This document shows, one piece after another, positions 62,262-64,000 of a DNA stretch of 64,000 bases. How positions within the stretch are numbered: position 1 is the first letter of the stretch; each line of letters starts with the position of its first letter. Under the pieces are notes generated by a model. That model made no database searches. It was not told the DNA's origin and saw only the letters and a program-made list of their open reading frames with translations. Source of the DNA: Sanderia malayensis (taxonomy: Eukaryota; Cnidaria; Scyphozoa; Semaeostomeae; Pelagiidae); the NCBI GenBank assembly GCA_013076295.1, contig RQOL01000531.1, positions 4,092,001-4,156,000 of the forward strand, read 5' to 3'. The position numbers were made by a program, and so were the translations under genes.

Positions 62262-63852
62262 TCAGATCCTAAACGATTTATGGCTTGGTGATTTGCTGAC
62301 AAAACTGCTTCGACAATTTGGACTGACAATGCCAATCTAAAAATAAAACAACGTAAAATCAAATAAGTTATAAATAACGTAAGCAAGCGGGTGAGTATAA
62401 ATAAATAAACAATTTTAAAAACATAGTTAAAGAAATAATCAAATAAGTAAGTACAGTCAAATCTGCATAGTTCAAATTCGTGTAATTCGAACTCTATCTA
62501 ATTCGAGCGAACTTCTCCGTCCCTTCAAGGATCACTAATGAACCAATTCTTATAAAACAAACCTCTATAATTGGAACTTTTTGTAATTCGAACATTTTCA
62601 CGTTTCTCCAGGGTGTTAGAATTAGACAGAGTTGACTCTAAGTATATAAATATATAGATAAGTGTGTATTCAAGCAATATTTTTATAAAACCTACTGAAA
62701 ATTCTTGGTACGATCCAATATGTTCCGGTTGAGGTGTTCCATTTAGAGCGATTGAACCACTAACAAATGACATTTTAGCCGCTTTGGCTGGAGATGGATG
62801 ATAAGTTGCATTTTCTTTACCACTTCTCACTGTTTGCCTTGCAATTCTATTCGATCGCCTCCTTGCAGTTGCCTGAAATTTTAAAACTTCTAATCAGCCA
62901 TTAAATATCAACAACTTTCAAAAATCAGCAGTACATCAGTAGTACATCACAAAAACAAGTGAATAAAATCATTATCATCATTCGATATTAATTTCTAATC
63001 ATTCCAAATTGCGAGATCAATTTGCCATAAATGGAAAACATAAAATTGCAGAAAATAAAATAAAACTCTTACTGCTGTTTTGCTTTTGGAACGCAATGCA
63101 GATTTCAAAGGAGTTTGTTTTGAATCTGACTTTGGAGCTCTCTTTGAAATTGGTGATGGGTTGATACTCGAATGAATATATTTGGATGGAGTCTGCGTTA
63201 AGTCCATCTAGTAGAAAAACCAATTTCCATGATAAATATTGTTTCAAACACGCAAGCATCATAAACACAATAGAAATTCAAAAATCAAAAGTTAAATTGT
63301 GTAGAAATTGACAATAAAGTGTTTTATCTTACTCTTCTCATCTTCGGGGATTTCACAGGTGTCCCCGCGTATTTCCTATGAATTACGAATCCAAAACTCA
63401 ATAACACACAAAAACAAATTTAAAACCACACAAATAATATATCTACAGAAGCATAATTGCATCCATCCATGCGATAGCAAAAAACTCATAATAACATCAA
63501 CACAATCTTACCTTTTCGCAGCTGAGGGTTTGCTACCAAAAACCATTTCTTGTTTTGTATTCTCTTGTTTTACTCGGTTCTGAGAAATAAACACGCATAG
63601 ACTGTTTCATTAAAAGAACCAAACACATACAAATAGGCAAAAGATAATTAATAAAAATAATAACTAATATAAACGATAATGAATAGAAATTATATTTGTC
63701 CTTACTCTTTCTTGTTTTTTCTGTTCTTTCAATGCATCCCATTGCTCATGCTGCATTGCCATACGATCAACGTATCTTTCGCCGTAATACAAGAAATGCG
63801 ATTCGTTATCTTTCTCCCAATCTTTGAGAGATTTCTTCAGCTCTTCTTCAAC
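62262..63852 (-). CDS. PRC1: PRC1/Ase1 microtubule-bundling protein, C-terminal part
   Basis: PRC1/Ase1/MAP65 cross-links antiparallel microtubules at the spindle midzone during cytokinesis (known). Exons seen: 63852-63706, 63579-63512, 63375-63333, 63207-63073, 62872-62696, 62336-62262; phases close and give the last 214 residues. The first has LKKSLKDWEKDNESHFLYYG and MQHEQWDALKEQKKQER, matching the end of the PRC1 spectrin-like domain. QENTKQEMVFGSKPSAAKR follows, as in family members. The tail is basic with many proline-directed sites (AGTPVKSPK, LTQTPSKY, PSPISKR, KQTPLKS), typical of CDK1-controlled PRC1 tails, and ends near SYQEFS then SPSHKSFRI. The remaining N-terminal exons lie beyond the right edge. 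The final exon is the least certain part. Confidence 0.85.
62453..62640. mobile_element. CAGTCAA-ended MITE, copy 2
   Basis: 188 bp in the last intron of PRC1. Left end ACAGTCAAATCTGCATAGTT and right end AATTAGACAGAGTTGACTCT are inverted repeats with TA neighbours. The interior CGTCCCTTCAAGGATCACTA is the reverse of the copy at 56516-56686. Two clearly related copies 6 kb apart in opposite orientation define the family. Confidence 0.85.
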
Positions 63853-64000
63853 CTGAAATGCAATGAACATGATTTCTTGAATTCCAAAATATATTAACTG
63901 TAATCACTACAGCAAAGAAGTTTAAATTTAAATTCAAACTTAAATCCCCCCTGCAGTAAAAACTCCAGTCAAATGACACATATGCGACAGATAATTTTGT

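Overview
This 64 kb window is nuclear DNA of an animal. It is AT-rich. Genes are split by many short GT-AG introns with T-rich acceptors, there are no operons, and the repeats are SINEs, MITE-like hairpins, minisatellites and microsatellites. The protein set (DOCK-A, HMX homeobox, SLC17, adducin, BPI/LBP, DMRT, a BTBD16-type BTB protein, PRC1/Ase1) is metazoan. Gene density, low GC and divergent orthologues would fit an invertebrate deuterostome such as a tunicate. That placement is inference, and a cnidarian or another marine invertebrate is not excluded.

Layout from left to right. 406-7411 (-): N-terminal part of a DOCK1/2/5-type Rac exchange factor, running off the left edge. 11307-13042 (+): an HMX/Nkx5 homeobox gene with two coding exons. 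19165-24473 (+): a nine-exon sialin-like SLC17 transporter. 26180-27378 (-): an unrecognised 255-residue glycine-rich membrane protein. 29082-36872 (-): adducin, nine coding exons. 38195-44870 (+): a secreted BPI/LBP-like lipid-binding protein. 45663-47887 (-): a DM-domain (DMRT) transcription factor. 50002-57284 (-): a BTB/POZ protein of the BTBD16/germ cell-less group. 58589-60037 (-): an intronless secreted SGNH-type hydrolase. 62262-63852 (-): the C-terminal part of PRC1/Ase1, running off the right edge.

The genes do not form a pathway. They are separate housekeeping, cytoskeletal (DOCK, adducin, PRC1), developmental (HMX, DMRT), innate-immunity-like (BPI) and transport genes. Exon models were built by hand: each exon was joined only where splice sites, reading phase and recalled family sequence agreed. 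In most multi-exon genes the phases close exactly across all exons. Exon edges may still be off by a base or two in places.

The non-coding part carries most of the unusual structure: three copies of one palindromic MITE family (TACCGTAA/CTCGA ends), two opposite copies of a CAGTCAA-ended MITE, a 1.28 kb element bounded by TTAA and 21-bp inverted ends inside a BPI intron, several foldback hairpins, tRNA-derived SINE-like segments with good B boxes, a degenerate telomere-like CCCTAA block next to the DOCK start, and two prominent minisatellites. No CRISPR, rRNA, operon or phage-like structure was seen.
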